From positions 50,807-114,806 of the forward strand of contig JANQLB010000125.1 of assembly GCA_028280805.1 (NCBI GenBank): 64,000 nt of DNA. Reading direction: 5' to 3'. The stretch is from Tissierellales bacterium. GTDB taxonomy: Bacteria > Bacillota > Clostridia > Tissierellales > VENL01. Position 1 is the stretch's first letter. The number at the start of each line of letters is the position of its first letter. Below the pieces are notes generated by a model. The model ran no database searches, was not told the DNA's origin, and worked only from the letters and a program-made list of their open reading frames with translations. This document shows, piece by piece, positions 17,317 through 26,515 of this stretch. A program made the translations under genes and the position numbers.

Positions 17317-18031
17317 TAAAAACACCCATTTTATTTAATGCAGTTTTAGCCGATTCCTGTTCAGCTTCTTTCTTACTCTTACCATTTCCTTCTCCAAGAA
17401 GCTTATCTCCAACCTTTACCGCAACGTAAAAAGTTTTATTATGGTCAGGACCTTCTTCGTCTATAACTATATACTTTATCTTATTTTTAGTAGTTTTCTG
17501 AAGTATCTCTTGAAGTTCAGTCTTGTAATCAATAAACAAGCTACCTTCAACAGCCTTATGTATTATATCTGTTAAATTGTCTAAAATAAATTCTTTACTT
17601 TTATTTAATTTTCCATCTAAATAAATTGCACCAATAACTGCTTCAAATGTATCGGAAAGTATTGATATTCTGTTTCTACCCCCCGTTATCTCTTCTCCTT
17701 TTCCAAGCAAAAGATATTTTCCTAATTCAAGTTGTTGCGCTGCAGCACCTAAAGAAGGCTCACATACTATAGTAGCCCTAAGCTTAGTTAATTCCCCTTC
17801 CGGATAATTAGGAAACTTGTTGAAAATGTAATCGCTGACAACAACACCTAAAACAGAATCTCCAAGAAACTCCAATCTCTCATTATGCTTTATCTTCTGC
17901 TTTTTACATTCATTAGCATAAGAACTATGAGTTAAAGCTATATTTAACAGCTCGGGTTTGTTAAAACTATATTTTATTTTTTGTTGAAATCTTTCTAAAT
18001 GCGAAATTCTCTCAACACTTATATTCGTCAT
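17309..18031 (-). CDS. rnc: Ribonuclease III
   Basis: A 240-residue RNase III that cuts double-stranded RNA, including the rRNA precursors. The catalytic signature NERLEFLGDSVLGVVVSDYIF is at about residues 46-66, and the second acidic cluster DTFEAVIGAIYLDG is at about 124-137. A C-terminal dsRNA-binding domain starts at DYKTELQEILQ and ends with GKSKKEAEQESAKTAL. The ATG follows GGAGG. It heads the rnc-radical SAM-smc-ftsY string. Confidence 0.96.
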   Translation of the reverse strand: MTNISVERISHLERFQQKIKYSFNKPELLNIALTHSSYANECKKQKIKHNERLEFLGDSVLGVVVSDYIFNKFPNYPEGELTKLRATIVCEPSLGAAAQQLELGKYLLLGKGEEITGGRNRISILSDTFEAVIGAIYLDGKLNKSKEFILDNLTDIIHKAVEGSLFIDYKTELQEILQKTTKNKIKYIVIDEEGPDHNKTFYVAVKVGDKLLGEGNGKSKKEAEQESAKTALNKMGVFNE

Positions 18032-18180
18032 TAGTATTCCTCCAAATTATTATTAGATAATATTGAAAATACTTTAACTAGATTAAACTATCTTCAATAC
18101 TATCCATTATTAGTTTACTACATATAGCAATATACATGCAAATAATGTTATCATTAAATAAAAAATAACCTATATATTGT

Positions 18181-18220
18181 TTAAAGCTAATTACAATAAG
18201 ATTATTGCAATTAGCTTTAA
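18181..18220 (-). terminator. Possible terminator after fabF
   Basis: TTAAAGCTAATT (18181-18192) pairs with AATTAGCTTTAA (18209-18220), extended inside by CAAT/ATTG. The minus strand continues ACAATATATAGG with only a delayed T-run, so the call is tentative. Confidence 0.5.
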
Positions 18221-18227
18221 TATAAGA

Positions 18228-19469
18228 TTAATCTTTATATTTTTTAAATAAGATTGTAGCATTATGACCACCAAATCCTAAGGAATTTGATAATGCATAA
18301 TCTACTTTGTGACTAATACCTTTATTTGGTACATAATTCAAATCACAATTCTCATCTTTTGTTTCATAATTGATAGTTGGCGGTATAAAGTCATTATCAA
18401 TACTTAAAGCACAAACACATCCTTCAATACCTCCAGCAGCTCCGAGAAGATGCCCCGTCATAGATTTTGTTGAACTTACCTTTAGATTATACGCATGTTC
18501 TTTAAATAATGTCTTAATAGCTGAAGTTTCAAATTTATCATTGTATTCTGTAGATGTTCCATGTGCATTGATGTAATCTATTTCATCATAAGAAGCTTTA
18601 GCATCATTTACAGCCATTTTCATAGCCCTGTAAGCACCTTCACCATTTTCAGCAGGAGCAGTCATATGGTAAGCATCAGATGACATTCCATAGCCTCCTA
18701 CCTCAGCATAAATATAAGCTCCTCTATTTAAAGCATGTTCCAGTTCTTCAAGTATTAAGATACCTGCACCTTCACCCATAACAAATCCATCTCTGTTCTT
18801 ATCAAAAGGTCTGCTTGCTCCTTGAGGATTTTCGTTATTTGATGACAACGCTTTCATTGATGAAAATCCGGCTAAAGCCATAGGAGTTATAGATGCTTCG
18901 GCACCACCAGTTATAATTATGTCAGCATCACCTCTTTGGATTATTTTAAAACTATCTCCAATTGCATTTGTTGCTGATGCACATGCGGTAACTATAGTTT
19001 CATTTGCACCTTTAGCACCAAAAAGGATAGACACCTGACCCGCTGCCATATTTCCAATCATCATAGGTATAAAGAATGGACTTACTCTTTTTGGACCTTT
19101 ATTTAACAATTTTTCATGCTGTTCTTCAAACGTTTCCAATCCACCTACTCCTGATCCTAATATAACTCCAAACTTATCGTTGTTTACATTTGTTATATCT
19201 AATTTTGAATCTTCTATAGCTAACTTACTAGCTGCTACTGCATATTGAGTAAATCTGTCCATCCTTTTTGCATCTTTCTTATCAATATATTCCGCTGCAT
19301 TAAAATCTTTAACCTCTGCTGCTATTTTTACAGGGTAATCCTGTGTATCAAATCTGGTTATTAAATCAACGCCGCTTTGTCCTTCTTTTATTGAATTCCA
19401 AAAGTTTTCTTTTCCTACTCCAACAGGACTAATTACCCCGATACCTGTTACAACTACTCTTTTACTCAT
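18228..19469 (-). CDS. fabF: 3-oxoacyl-ACP synthase II FabF
   Basis: A 413-residue elongating condensing enzyme of type II fatty acid synthesis. The catalytic triad is visible: Cys in [12 protein letters not shown] (about 165), His in [11 protein letters not shown] (about 304) and His in [15 protein letters not shown] (about 341). The usual N-terminal [13 protein letters not shown] is present. FabF extends malonyl-ACP-primed chains and controls unsaturated chain length in many bacteria. It is the last gene of the fatty acid block, 142 bases after acpP, with a hairpin in the gap. Confidence 0.97.
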   Translation of the reverse strand: MSKRVVVTGIGVISPVGVGKENFWNSIKEGQSGVDLITRFDTQDYPVKIAAEVKDFNAAEYIDKKDAKRMDRFTQYAVAASKLAIEDSKLDITNVNNDKFGVILGSGVGGLETFEEQHEKLLNKGPKRVSPFFIPMMIGNMAAGQVSILFGAKGANETIVTACASATNAIGDSFKIIQRGDADIIITGGAEASITPMALAGFSSMKALSSNNENPQGASRPFDKNRDGFVMGEGAGILILEELEHALNRGAYIYAEVGGYGMSSDAYHMTAPAENGEGAYRAMKMAVNDAKASYDEIDYINAHGTSTEYNDKFETSAIKTLFKEHAYNLKVSSTKSMTGHLLGAAGGIEGCVCALSIDNDFIPPTINYETKDENCDLNYVPNKGISHKVDYALSNSLGFGGHNATILFKKYKD

Positions 19470-19553
19470 TATTTACCTCCTAACTGTTTATTAGTGTGGT
19501 TGAATAATTATTATATAATCTATATAAAAACGAGAGTTTTATTTTATTTTGAA

Positions 19554-19574
19554 AGTCCCGATATTATCGGGACT
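19554..19574 (-). terminator. Hairpin between acpP and fabF
   Basis: A perfect 9-bp stem AGTCCCGAT/ATCGGGACT with loop ATT. It follows the acpP stop by about 40 bases. The minus strand beyond it is TTC then A-rich, so it may act as an mRNA-stabilising or attenuating structure that lets acpP be expressed more than fabF. Confidence 0.5.
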
Positions 19575-19611
19575 CTTTTGAATAATAATTATACTTTGAA
19601 AGTTGCTAAGA

Positions 19612-19839
19612 TTATTGATTGTTTTCTATGTATTCAACCGCGTCCTTCACAGTTGCAATCTTCTCAGCATCTTCATCAGGAATTTCAATATCGAACTCAT
19701 CTTCAATAGCCATAATAAGTTCTACTACATCTAAAGAGTCAGCATCTAAATCATCTTGGAATGAAGCTTCTAAAGTGATTTCACTTTCTTCAACCTCTAA
19801 TTGCTCAGTTATAATCCCTTTTAATTTATCAAGTACCAT
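19612..19839 (-). CDS. acpP: Acyl carrier protein
   Basis: A 75-residue acidic four-helix carrier. The phosphopantetheine-accepting serine lies in [20 protein letters not shown] (Ser at about 35). It carries the growing acyl chain between all the Fab enzymes of this operon. It has a strong AGGAGG site and is preceded by fabG at 24 bases. Confidence 0.97.
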   Translation of the reverse strand: MVLDKLKGIITEQLEVEESEITLEASFQDDLDADSLDVVELIMAIEDEFDIEIPDEDAEKIATVKDAVEYIENNQ

Positions 19840-19863
19840 TTAACACACACCTCCTTTCAAAAT

Positions 19864-20607
19864 TTAGTTAGTCATTCCTCCATCTACAACTAAAACTTGA
19901 CCTGTAATATAATCAGACATATCACTAGCTAAAAATGCCACAGTATTAGCAATGTCTTCAGGTTTTCCCAATCTTTGCATTGGTATATTTTTTTGATATT
20001 CTTCTTTTACTTTATCTGAAAGCTTATCAGTCATATCAGTTTCTATAAACCCAGGAGCAACTGCATTTACTCTTACGTTTTTCTTAGCTACTTCTTTAGC
20101 TAAGGATTTTGTAAATCCAATTATCCCTGCTTTTGATGCTGAATAATTACATTGTCCAGCATTTCCTGTAATACCTACAACTGATGCAATATTTATTATA
20201 CTACAATTTTTCTGTTTTATCATATTTCTTATTAAAGATTTTGTAACATTAAATGTTCCTTTGAGATTTACTTCAAAAACAGTATCCCATTCTTCTTCAC
20301 TCATTCTCATAAGCAGGTTATCTCGTGTAACGCCCGCATTATTTACAAGTATATCAATTTTTTTAAATTTATCAACTGCTTTTTGAACTAAATTTTGAGC
20401 ATCTTCTCCCAGCGAGACATTTGCTTTTACAGCTAAAGCATCTCTTCCCAAGTCTTTTATCTCATTTACAACCTCTTTAGCCTTAGCTTCATTACTGGAG
20501 TAATTTATAATAATATCTGCACCTAACTGAGCAAGCTTTAAAGCTATTGCTTTTCCTATACCTCTAGAACCTCCGGTTATAAGTGCAACCTTTCCTTGTA
20601 GGTTCAT
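19864..20607 (-). CDS. fabG: 3-oxoacyl-ACP reductase FabG
   Basis: A 247-residue short-chain dehydrogenase that reduces 3-oxoacyl-ACP with NADPH. The cofactor motif TGGSRGIGKAIAL lies at about 11-23, NNAG at about 88, and the catalytic Ser, Tyr and Lys in NIASVVGITGNAGQ and CNYSASKAGI. The C terminus YITGQVLVVDGGM is family-typical. It stands between fabD and acpP as in B. subtilis. Confidence 0.97.
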   Translation of the reverse strand: MNLQGKVALITGGSRGIGKAIALKLAQLGADIIINYSSNEAKAKEVVNEIKDLGRDALAVKANVSLGEDAQNLVQKAVDKFKKIDILVNNAGVTRDNLLMRMSEEEWDTVFEVNLKGTFNVTKSLIRNMIKQKNCSIINIASVVGITGNAGQCNYSASKAGIIGFTKSLAKEVAKKNVRVNAVAPGFIETDMTDKLSDKVKEEYQKNIPMQRLGKPEDIANTVAFLASDMSDYITGQVLVVDGGMTN

Positions 20608-20618
20608 AATACCACTCC

Positions 20619-21572
20619 TTATTTCATTTTTTCTATTAATTCTTCTAAGGATTTTACATCCTCTACGTTATAAGTACTAACTTTATCTTTATACTGTTTA
20701 TTTTTTCTAAGAATTTTTTTAATAAAACCGGTTATAGATTTTCCCGGACCAATCTCAATAAAAGTTTCAACTCCATCTTTAAGCATCAGCTCAATTGTAT
20801 CTTCCCACAATACAGATTTTGAAACTTGTTTTATGAGCAGCTCTTTTATGTCATTTTCATCTTCAATATATTTAGCATTAACATTGGCAATAACTTTTTT
20901 ATTCATTGGTTTTATTGTAATGTTTTCAAGTTCTTGATTAAGCTTTACTCCTGCCGGCTCTAGCATTTTACAGTGAAATGGGGCACTTACAGAAAGTTTT
21001 AAAGCTTTTGCAGCACCTTTTTCATCAGCTATTTCACATGCTTTCTCAACAGCATCTACTTCTCCTGAAATTACGATTTGACCAGGACAATTATAGTTAG
21101 CACCTTCTACAATGCCTATTTTGCCCGCTTCTTTAACTACTTCATTAACCGTATCTCTGTCTAACCCAATTATTGCAGCCATTGTTCCTTTACCCATAGG
21201 AACAGCATCCTGCATGTATTTTCCTCTTTTTTTCACCAGCTTTACTGCATCTTCAAATTCTAACGCACCGCTATAAACTAAAGAAGCATATTCTCCTAAG
21301 CTAAGTCCCGCTGTAACATCAGCTTCTATTCCTGCATCTTCAAGTACCTTAAGTAATGCTATACAAGTAGTTAATATTGCCGGCTGTGTATTTTCTGTTT
21401 TAACAAGCTCCTCTTTAGGACCTTCAAAACATATTGTTTTTATATCTAAGCCTAAGCTCTGATTAGCTTTTTCAAAAACTTTAGCTGCATTAGGGTACTT
21501 TTCAAAGACGTCTTTACCCATTCCAACATACTGTGCTCCTTGACCCGGAAATACAAATGCTATTTTACTCAT
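20619..21572 (-). CDS. fabD: Malonyl-CoA:ACP transacylase FabD
   Basis: A 317-residue enzyme that moves malonyl from CoA to ACP. The N terminus KIAFVFPGQGAQYVGMG and the nucleophile elbow TAGLSLGEYASL (Ser near 90) are canonical; the catalytic His lies in VSAPFHCKML and the oxyanion Gln in IEIGPGKSI and the FPGQGAQ region. The ATG at 21572 follows AGGAG; an upstream in-frame GTG lies inside that ribosome site. Spacing to fabK is 11 bases. Confidence 0.96.
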   Translation of the reverse strand: MSKIAFVFPGQGAQYVGMGKDVFEKYPNAAKVFEKANQSLGLDIKTICFEGPKEELVKTENTQPAILTTCIALLKVLEDAGIEADVTAGLSLGEYASLVYSGALEFEDAVKLVKKRGKYMQDAVPMGKGTMAAIIGLDRDTVNEVVKEAGKIGIVEGANYNCPGQIVISGEVDAVEKACEIADEKGAAKALKLSVSAPFHCKMLEPAGVKLNQELENITIKPMNKKVIANVNAKYIEDENDIKELLIKQVSKSVLWEDTIELMLKDGVETFIEIGPGKSITGFIKKILRKNKQYKDKVSTYNVEDVKSLEELIEKMK

Positions 21573-21583
21573 TTTAATCACTC

Positions 21584-22522
21584 CTATAATCGTGATAAAG
21601 TTTTCTGAACCTCTTTTGCTTGATTCATAATATCTTCTATAACTTGCTTACAATCTTTTATATCATTAATTAAACCACTAATTTGACCTGCCATAATAGA
21701 CCCATATTTATTGTCGCCTTCAATAACTGCTCTTCTTAAAGAACCTACTCCAAATTTCTCAAGTTCTTCTAAATCTGCTCCTGATTTTTCTAGCTTTAAG
21801 AAATCTTTAGCAAATTTATTTTTTATAATTCTAACCGGATGTCCGGTTGATCTTCCAGTTGCTATGGCATCTCTATCCTTTGCATTAACTATAGCTTGCT
21901 TATAACTCATATGAGCAGTACATTCAGTAGTGCATACAAACCTTGTTCCTAACTGTACTCCTTCAGCACCTAATGATAATGCTGCCATAAAACCTCTTCC
22001 GTCAGCAATACCGCCTGCTGCTATAACCGGTATGTTAATTGCGTCTACTACCTGAGGAACTAAAGCCATTGTAGTTAATTCTCCTATATGTCCTCCTGCT
22101 TCTGTTCCTTCAACTACTACAGCATCAGCTCCCACTCTTTCCATTCTTCGAGCTAAATCAACTGAAGGGACAACCGGTATAACTTTTGTGCCTATTTTTT
22201 TAAATCTCTCTATATATTTACCCGCGTTACCTGCACCTGTAGTTATAACCGGAACTTTTTGTTCATATAATAAATCCATAACTTCATCTACAAAAGGAGA
22301 TAAAAGCATGACATTAGCCCCGTAAGGCTTATCAGTTAATTCTTTAATTTTTGTAATTTCTTTTTTAATAACTTCAGAGGGTGCATTACCACAGCCTATA
22401 ATTCCAAGTCCTCCTGCATTTGATACTGCTGCAGTTAATTCAGATGTTGCAGCCCATGCCATACCACCCTGTATTATTGGATACTCTATTTCTAATAAAT
22501 CACATATTTTTGTTCTGAACAT
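21584..22522 (-). CDS. fabK: Enoyl-ACP reductase II FabK (FMN enzyme)
   Basis: A 312-residue TIM-barrel flavoprotein that performs the last reduction of each elongation cycle; no FabI or FabL is seen in the window. Typical FabK sequence includes EYPIIQGGMAWAATSELTAA, AGGLGIIGCGNAP, EGTEAGGHIGELTTMALVPQ and AAGGIADGRGFMAALSLGA, which bind FMN phosphate and line the active site. FabK-type bacteria are intrinsically triclosan-tolerant, a known family trait. The ATG at 22522 follows GGAGG at seven bases; an earlier in-frame ATG has no ribosome site. Confidence 0.95.
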   Translation of the reverse strand: MFRTKICDLLEIEYPIIQGGMAWAATSELTAAVSNAGGLGIIGCGNAPSEVIKKEITKIKELTDKPYGANVMLLSPFVDEVMDLLYEQKVPVITTGAGNAGKYIERFKKIGTKVIPVVPSVDLARRMERVGADAVVVEGTEAGGHIGELTTMALVPQVVDAINIPVIAAGGIADGRGFMAALSLGAEGVQLGTRFVCTTECTAHMSYKQAIVNAKDRDAIATGRSTGHPVRIIKNKFAKDFLKLEKSGADLEELEKFGVGSLRRAVIEGDNKYGSIMAGQISGLINDIKDCKQVIEDIMNQAKEVQKTLSRL

Positions 22523-22553
22523 TTGTAGTCCTCCTGTTGACATGTCTAGTATA

Positions 22554-23552
22554 TTATTTATGCCATTTTATTAAACAAGAACCCCAGGTTAATCCCCCTC
22601 CAAAACCAACTAAAATAAGGTTATCGTTTTCTTTTATTCTTCCTTCGTTTAATGCTTCTTCTAATGCTACAGGTATTGAAGCAGATGACATGTTGCCATA
22701 TTTGTTAAGGTTAATTATAACTTTATCTTCAGGAAGCTTTAATTTTTTTCTAGATGCATCAATAATTCTAATATTAGCCTGATGAGGTACTAAGAAATCT
22801 ATATCCTTAATATCAATACCGGCTTTATCTAATACTTTTAGTGAACTTTCTGCCATAGTTCTAACTGCAAATTTGAAAACTTCATTTCCTTCCATTCTTA
22901 TATAGTGCATTCTGTTATTTACTGATTCTATCGTAGCCGGTATTAATGATCCTCCGGCTGGCTGAGTTAGGTGCTTTCCACCTTTACCATCTGCACCTAA
23001 ATCTATAGCTAATATTCCTTTTCCTTTAGGTACTTCTCCAATTACTGCTGCTCCAGCTCCATCTCCAAATAATACACAGGTGTTTCTATCATTCCAATCC
23101 GTTATTCTAGATAGTGTTTCAGCTCCTATAAGTAAAACATGTTTACATAGTCCCGCATATATTTGACTATATGCCATAGATAAGCCATACAAGAACCCTG
23201 AACAAGCAGCTTCTAAATCATATGCCGCTGCATTTTCACACTCTAAATTATCTTGAACCAAACATGCAGTTGAAGGAAAAGCCATATCCGGAGTTACAGT
23301 ACTAACAATTATTAAATCAATATCTTTAGGCTTTAAACCTGCATCTTCAATGGCTTTCTTTCCTGCTTGAGTCGCCATAAAAGAAGTAGCTTTTTCTTTA
23401 TCTAATATTCTTCTTTCACTAATACCTGTTCTAGTCCTAATCCACTCATCGCTAGTATCAACCATTTTTTCCAAATCATGATTAGTCATTATTTTTTCTG
23501 GTAAATATTTACCAGTGCCAAGTATTCCAATTCCCATATCATTTTGTGTCAT
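22554..23552 (-). CDS. fabH: 3-oxoacyl-ACP synthase III FabH
   Basis: A 332-residue condensing enzyme that starts fatty acid synthesis from acetyl-CoA or a branched acyl-CoA and malonyl-ACP. The catalytic triad is Cys in DLEAACSGFLYG (about 115), His in VPHQANIRII (about 258) and Asn in NLNKYGNMSSAS (about 288). The family N-terminal pattern IGILGTGKYLPEK and the C-terminal GFGGGLTWGS are present. The start overlaps the end of plsX by 14 bases, and GGGAGG precedes it, so it is coupled to plsX. Confidence 0.97.
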   Translation of the reverse strand: MTQNDMGIGILGTGKYLPEKIMTNHDLEKMVDTSDEWIRTRTGISERRILDKEKATSFMATQAGKKAIEDAGLKPKDIDLIIVSTVTPDMAFPSTACLVQDNLECENAAAYDLEAACSGFLYGLSMAYSQIYAGLCKHVLLIGAETLSRITDWNDRNTCVLFGDGAGAAVIGEVPKGKGILAIDLGADGKGGKHLTQPAGGSLIPATIESVNNRMHYIRMEGNEVFKFAVRTMAESSLKVLDKAGIDIKDIDFLVPHQANIRIIDASRKKLKLPEDKVIINLNKYGNMSSASIPVALEEALNEGRIKENDNLILVGFGGGLTWGSCLIKWHK

Positions 23553-24549
23553 GGTTACCTCCCAATTTTTCTATATCTTCTTCTATCCTCTCTATTACAT
23601 TATTTTCAACAAAAATTTTTGCCTGTCTAACTGCATTTTTTATAGCATTATCATTAGAACTTCCGTGAGCTTTTATTACTGCTCCTTTTACACCTAATAA
23701 AGGAGCTCCTCCATATTCTGAATAATCAAGTCTATTTTTAAACTTCTTTAATCCCGGCTTAATTATCAACGCACCTAATTTTGTTATAAAGTTTTTCATA
23801 AATTCTTCTTTTAACATTGAAAAAATTGTGCTGGCCAATCCTTCTGTCAGTTTAAGTACAATATTACCTGTAAATCCATCTGCAACCATAACATCCACAT
23901 TACCTGCTGGAATATCTCTAGCCTCAAGGTTACCATAGAAATTTATGTGTGAATTTGAAAGCAGTTCGTATGCTTCTTTAGTTAATTCGTTTCCTTTTTC
24001 TTGTTCTTCTCCTATGTTTATTAATCCAACTTTAGGATTTTCTATTTGTAATACTTTCTGACAATAAATTGAACCCATAACAGCAAATTGTTGCAAATAT
24101 TTAGGTCTACAATCAGTGTTAGCACCTGCATCTAATAATAAGGCTATACCTCTTTTAGTTGGATAAACTGGTGCTAAAGCTGCCCTGTCTATACCTTTAA
24201 TCCTTTTAATTATAAGTAAACCGCCTGTTAGTAAAGCTCCGGTGCTTCCGGCCGAAATTACAGCATCTGCCTCTTGATTTTTAACCATGTTCATTGCTGC
24301 TACCATAGAGGAATTCTGCTTATTTTTAATAGCCTTAACCGGCTTATCTTCATTAGTTATTATTTCATCAGCGTTTACAATGCGAATTTTGCTTCCAGTA
24401 TAATTATGCTTTATAAGCTCTTTTTCTATTACATCTTTTTTTCCAACTAATATAATTTCAACACCATACTCTTTTACAGCTTCAATGCTTCCCTTTACAG
24501 TTGCAAAAGGTGCATTATCTCCGCCCATTGCATCTACAGCTATTTTCAT
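23539..24549 (-). CDS. plsX: Phosphate acyltransferase PlsX
   Basis: A 336-residue enzyme making acyl-phosphate from acyl-ACP, the donor for PlsY in phospholipid synthesis. The N terminus MKIAVDAMGGDNAP, then SAGSTGALLTGG (about 101-112), RGIALLLDAGAN and VADGFTGNIVLK are characteristic. It binds the membrane peripherally and links fatty acid to phospholipid synthesis. It lies directly after fapR, the regulator that controls it in related bacteria. Confidence 0.97.
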   Translation of the reverse strand: MKIAVDAMGGDNAPFATVKGSIEAVKEYGVEIILVGKKDVIEKELIKHNYTGSKIRIVNADEIITNEDKPVKAIKNKQNSSMVAAMNMVKNQEADAVISAGSTGALLTGGLLIIKRIKGIDRAALAPVYPTKRGIALLLDAGANTDCRPKYLQQFAVMGSIYCQKVLQIENPKVGLINIGEEQEKGNELTKEAYELLSNSHINFYGNLEARDIPAGNVDVMVADGFTGNIVLKLTEGLASTIFSMLKEEFMKNFITKLGALIIKPGLKKFKNRLDYSEYGGAPLLGVKGAVIKAHGSSNDNAIKNAVRQAKIFVENNVIERIEEDIEKLGGNHDTK

Positions 24550-24568
24550 GTTAAACCTCCTAAATATT

Positions 24569-24590
24569 AATTGTACGATAGCTTACAATT
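24569..24590. repeat. Short dyad between fapR and plsX
   Basis: AATTGTA (24569-24575) and TACAATT (24584-24590) form a 7-bp perfect inverted repeat with an eight-base spacer in the 72-base fapR-plsX gap. It does not match the FapR operator. It may be a hairpin or an unidentified binding site. Confidence 0.4.
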
Positions 24591-24621
24591 CTATACCTCA
24601 CCATCTTAACTGAGGCTTACT

Positions 24622-25179
24622 TTATATTGAAACTAATAAAAACTTCCCTCTAAAAACCTGTTCCTGTTTAACATATGTAAATACATGAACAAAATGCTTG
24701 TTATCCCTTTTTCTAACTACTTGTGCTTTAGCAATTAATTTGTCTCCAGCATTAACAGGACTTTTGTACTTAATATTTGCAACTCCTGTCAAAGCTACAT
24801 CCTCATCAATTACAGCCATAGCCAAGGATTCTGCCTGAGCAAAAACATGATGTCCCCTAACTATATTTGTTTTCTTAAAAGCCATATCACTATTAGTTTC
24901 CAGAATTGATATACCATTTTCTCCAAGATTTAAATCAACAAGTTCACCAATTATTTCAGTTCCGCCTATCGACCTTACCTTTGAATAGTTTAGCTCTGCT
25001 ACATTTTTTATTCTTTCCCTAAGCTCAGGTATTCCCAATTCCAATCTGTCAAGTCTTATTGTTTGGATACTTACTCTAAATACATCTGTCAACTCTTCAT
25101 CTGTAACAAAGGGATCTTCTCTTAATTTGTCTTTTAAAAGATTTTGCCTATCCTTTTTAGATAATTTTATTTTTTCCAT
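24622..25179 (-). CDS. fapR: Fatty acid biosynthesis repressor FapR
   Basis: A 185-residue lipid-responsive repressor. The N-terminal helix-turn-helix ([33 protein letters not shown], about 23-55 in two pieces) binds a 17-bp palindrome; the C-terminal hot-dog domain ([17 protein letters not shown], then [16 protein letters not shown]) binds malonyl-CoA, which releases DNA. The ATG at 25179 follows GAGGTG at six bases. A perfect FapR operator overlaps its own promoter, so it represses itself and probably the whole plsX-fab string. Confidence 0.96.
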   Translation of the reverse strand: MEKIKLSKKDRQNLLKDKLREDPFVTDEELTDVFRVSIQTIRLDRLELGIPELRERIKNVAELNYSKVRSIGGTEIIGELVDLNLGENGISILETNSDMAFKKTNIVRGHHVFAQAESLAMAVIDEDVALTGVANIKYKSPVNAGDKLIAKAQVVRKRDNKHFVHVFTYVKQEQVFRGKFLLVSI

Positions 25180-25206
25180 AAATTCACCTCGAGTTAACAC
25201 TAACAT

Positions 25207-25223
25207 TTAGTACCTAGTACTAA
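25207..25223 (-). promoter_or_regulatory. FapR operator
   Basis: TTAGTACCTAGTACTAA: two perfect 7-base arms (TTAGTAC and GTACTAA) around CTA. It fits the known FapR palindrome and sits at about +1 of the promoter at 25229-25257, an ideal place to block RNA polymerase. Confidence 0.93.
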
Positions 25224-25228
25224 GTGTT

Positions 25229-25257
25229 AGTATACATTATTCACTTTAAAAATTCAA
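25229..25257 (-). promoter_or_regulatory. Promoter of the fapR-fab operon
   Basis: TTGAAT (25257-25252), 17-base spacer and TATACT (25234-25229) on the minus strand. The predicted transcription start falls within the FapR operator. Confidence 0.85.
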
Positions 25258-25462
25258 CCCTTTTAATAATTTTTTTGATTTAATATTTTTATAGTCAAAA
25301 AAACTGAACAATAAAGTACAGTTTTAATGTTGTAATTAAACCATATGATACATTATATTCTATAATTTGAAAACTTAAAAGATTCGGAGTATTTCCATAG
25401 AGGAAACTTGAGTGTTAAGAGAAAAAAAGCCTTTTGCAGAAATAATGATAGTGTCTTATATT
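25258..25462. other. Intergenic, AT-rich, no gene seen
   Basis: Non-coding stretch upstream of the fapR promoter. AAAGCCTTTTGCAG (about 25427) and AAAGCCTTCTGCAT (about 25471) are imperfect direct repeats; the second belongs to the adjacent terminator. No open frame with a ribosome site was found. Confidence 0.5.
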
Positions 25463-25513
25463 GTAAAAACAAAGCCTTCTGCATGAAACATCATTTATAT
25501 GTTTACACAGAAG
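25463..25513 (-). terminator. Terminator downstream of the methyltransferase gene
   Basis: On the minus strand CTTCTG..AAACAT pairs with ATGTTT..CAGAAG (25475-25513, two 6-bp helices with a small internal loop), followed by GGCTTTGTTTTT. Orientation fits the methyltransferase gene. Confidence 0.6.
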
Positions 25514-25589
25514 ACAAATTTTGTAGAACGCATTTTAAGCAAGATACTGTAAAATTAGTTATGTATAATAAATAACTCAGTTTTTTAAC

Positions 25590-26336
25590 CTATTGTTTTT
25601 TTGCTCTTATAAATAAAAATTGCGGTTTTTTTGTTAATCTATCATAAATATCTGGTTGTTCTATTTTAAATTGTTCTATTGGCATAGGTTCTAGTAGCTT
25701 TTCTATTATAAATCCTGCATCAATGACAGATGTGATAATCTCACATAAGGGTCTTCTATAAAATTGTACTTTCACCTTTCCATTATAAGTATTCCATTCA
25801 TCATCTAATAATTCAGTCAAAAAATAATTTTCTTTTTTAAAAGTTGTAAAGTCCATAAAAGGATGATGAACAGAAAAAACAAGCAGTCCACCTTCTTTTA
25901 GTATTCTGTTAAACTCACTTAATACAATTTCCCAATTTTTCAAATAATGAAGTGTCAGTGATGACAAAACAACATCCAGTGATTTATCTTTAATAAAGCT
26001 TAGAGGGTCATTTAGGTCAGCCCTTATAACTTCAGCTTTATTACCAACTCTTTTTTTAGTCATCTCTATCATAAGGGGGCTGAAATCCATTGCTGTTACA
26101 TATGCACCTTTATCCAAAAGATATTTTGTATACCATCCTGCTGCACAAGCTGCATCTAAAACTTTTTTTCCTTTTACATCCGGGAGCAGTGATATTGTTG
26201 CAGGTCTTTCATAATAAGCATTGAATGGTTTTGTATCAACATATTTAAAATAATATTCAGCCATTTTCTCGTAAGAATTAAGTGAAACAGAGTCTTTGTG
26301 AATAACAGGTTTATCTTCTGAAATACTACTTACCAT
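25590..26336 (-). CDS. Class I SAM-dependent methyltransferase
   Basis: A 248-residue soluble methyltransferase. Motif I GKKVLDAACAAGWYTKYLLD lies at about 53-72, the acidic end of strand 2 at VTAMDFSPLMIEMTKKR, and post-motif regions DVVLSSLTLHYLKNWE and LKEGGLLVFSVHHPF follow. The Methyltransf_11-like core is complete, but the acceptor cannot be inferred. The start ATG follows GAGGAGG. It sits between rpmF and fapR, an otherwise conserved junction in this lineage, and is transcribed alone with its own terminator. Confidence 0.85.
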   Translation of the reverse strand: MVSSISEDKPVIHKDSVSLNSYEKMAEYYFKYVDTKPFNAYYERPATISLLPDVKGKKVLDAACAAGWYTKYLLDKGAYVTAMDFSPLMIEMTKKRVGNKAEVIRADLNDPLSFIKDKSLDVVLSSLTLHYLKNWEIVLSEFNRILKEGGLLVFSVHHPFMDFTTFKKENYFLTELLDDEWNTYNGKVKVQFYRRPLCEIITSVIDAGFIIEKLLEPMPIEQFKIEQPDIYDRLTKKPQFLFIRAKKQ

Positions 26337-26475
26337 AATATATCCTCCTCAAAAAATGAAATATTCTAATTATATGATTATTATATTATATCACTACTTA
26401 AACAAAATCAGAAAAATGTATATTATTAGGTTGTATGTAAGATAATTATAATATTTGATTTATATTAGTGGCAAT

Positions 26476-26514
26476 AAAAAAGATAGCAGTGAGTTTCTCA
26501 CTGCTATCTTTTTT
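26476..26514. terminator. Strong bidirectional terminator after rpmF
   Basis: A perfect 18-bp stem (A-run plus GATAGCAGTGAG, 26476-26493, with its complement 26497-26514) around loop TTT, ending in T-runs on both strands. It follows the rpmF stop directly. Confidence 0.92.
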
Positions 26515-26515
26515 A

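Noticed and set aside
25421..25490. CRISPR-like direct repeats (AAAGCCTTTTGCAG and AAAGCCTTCTGCAT)
   Set aside because: Only two imperfect short copies, one being part of a terminator; no array.
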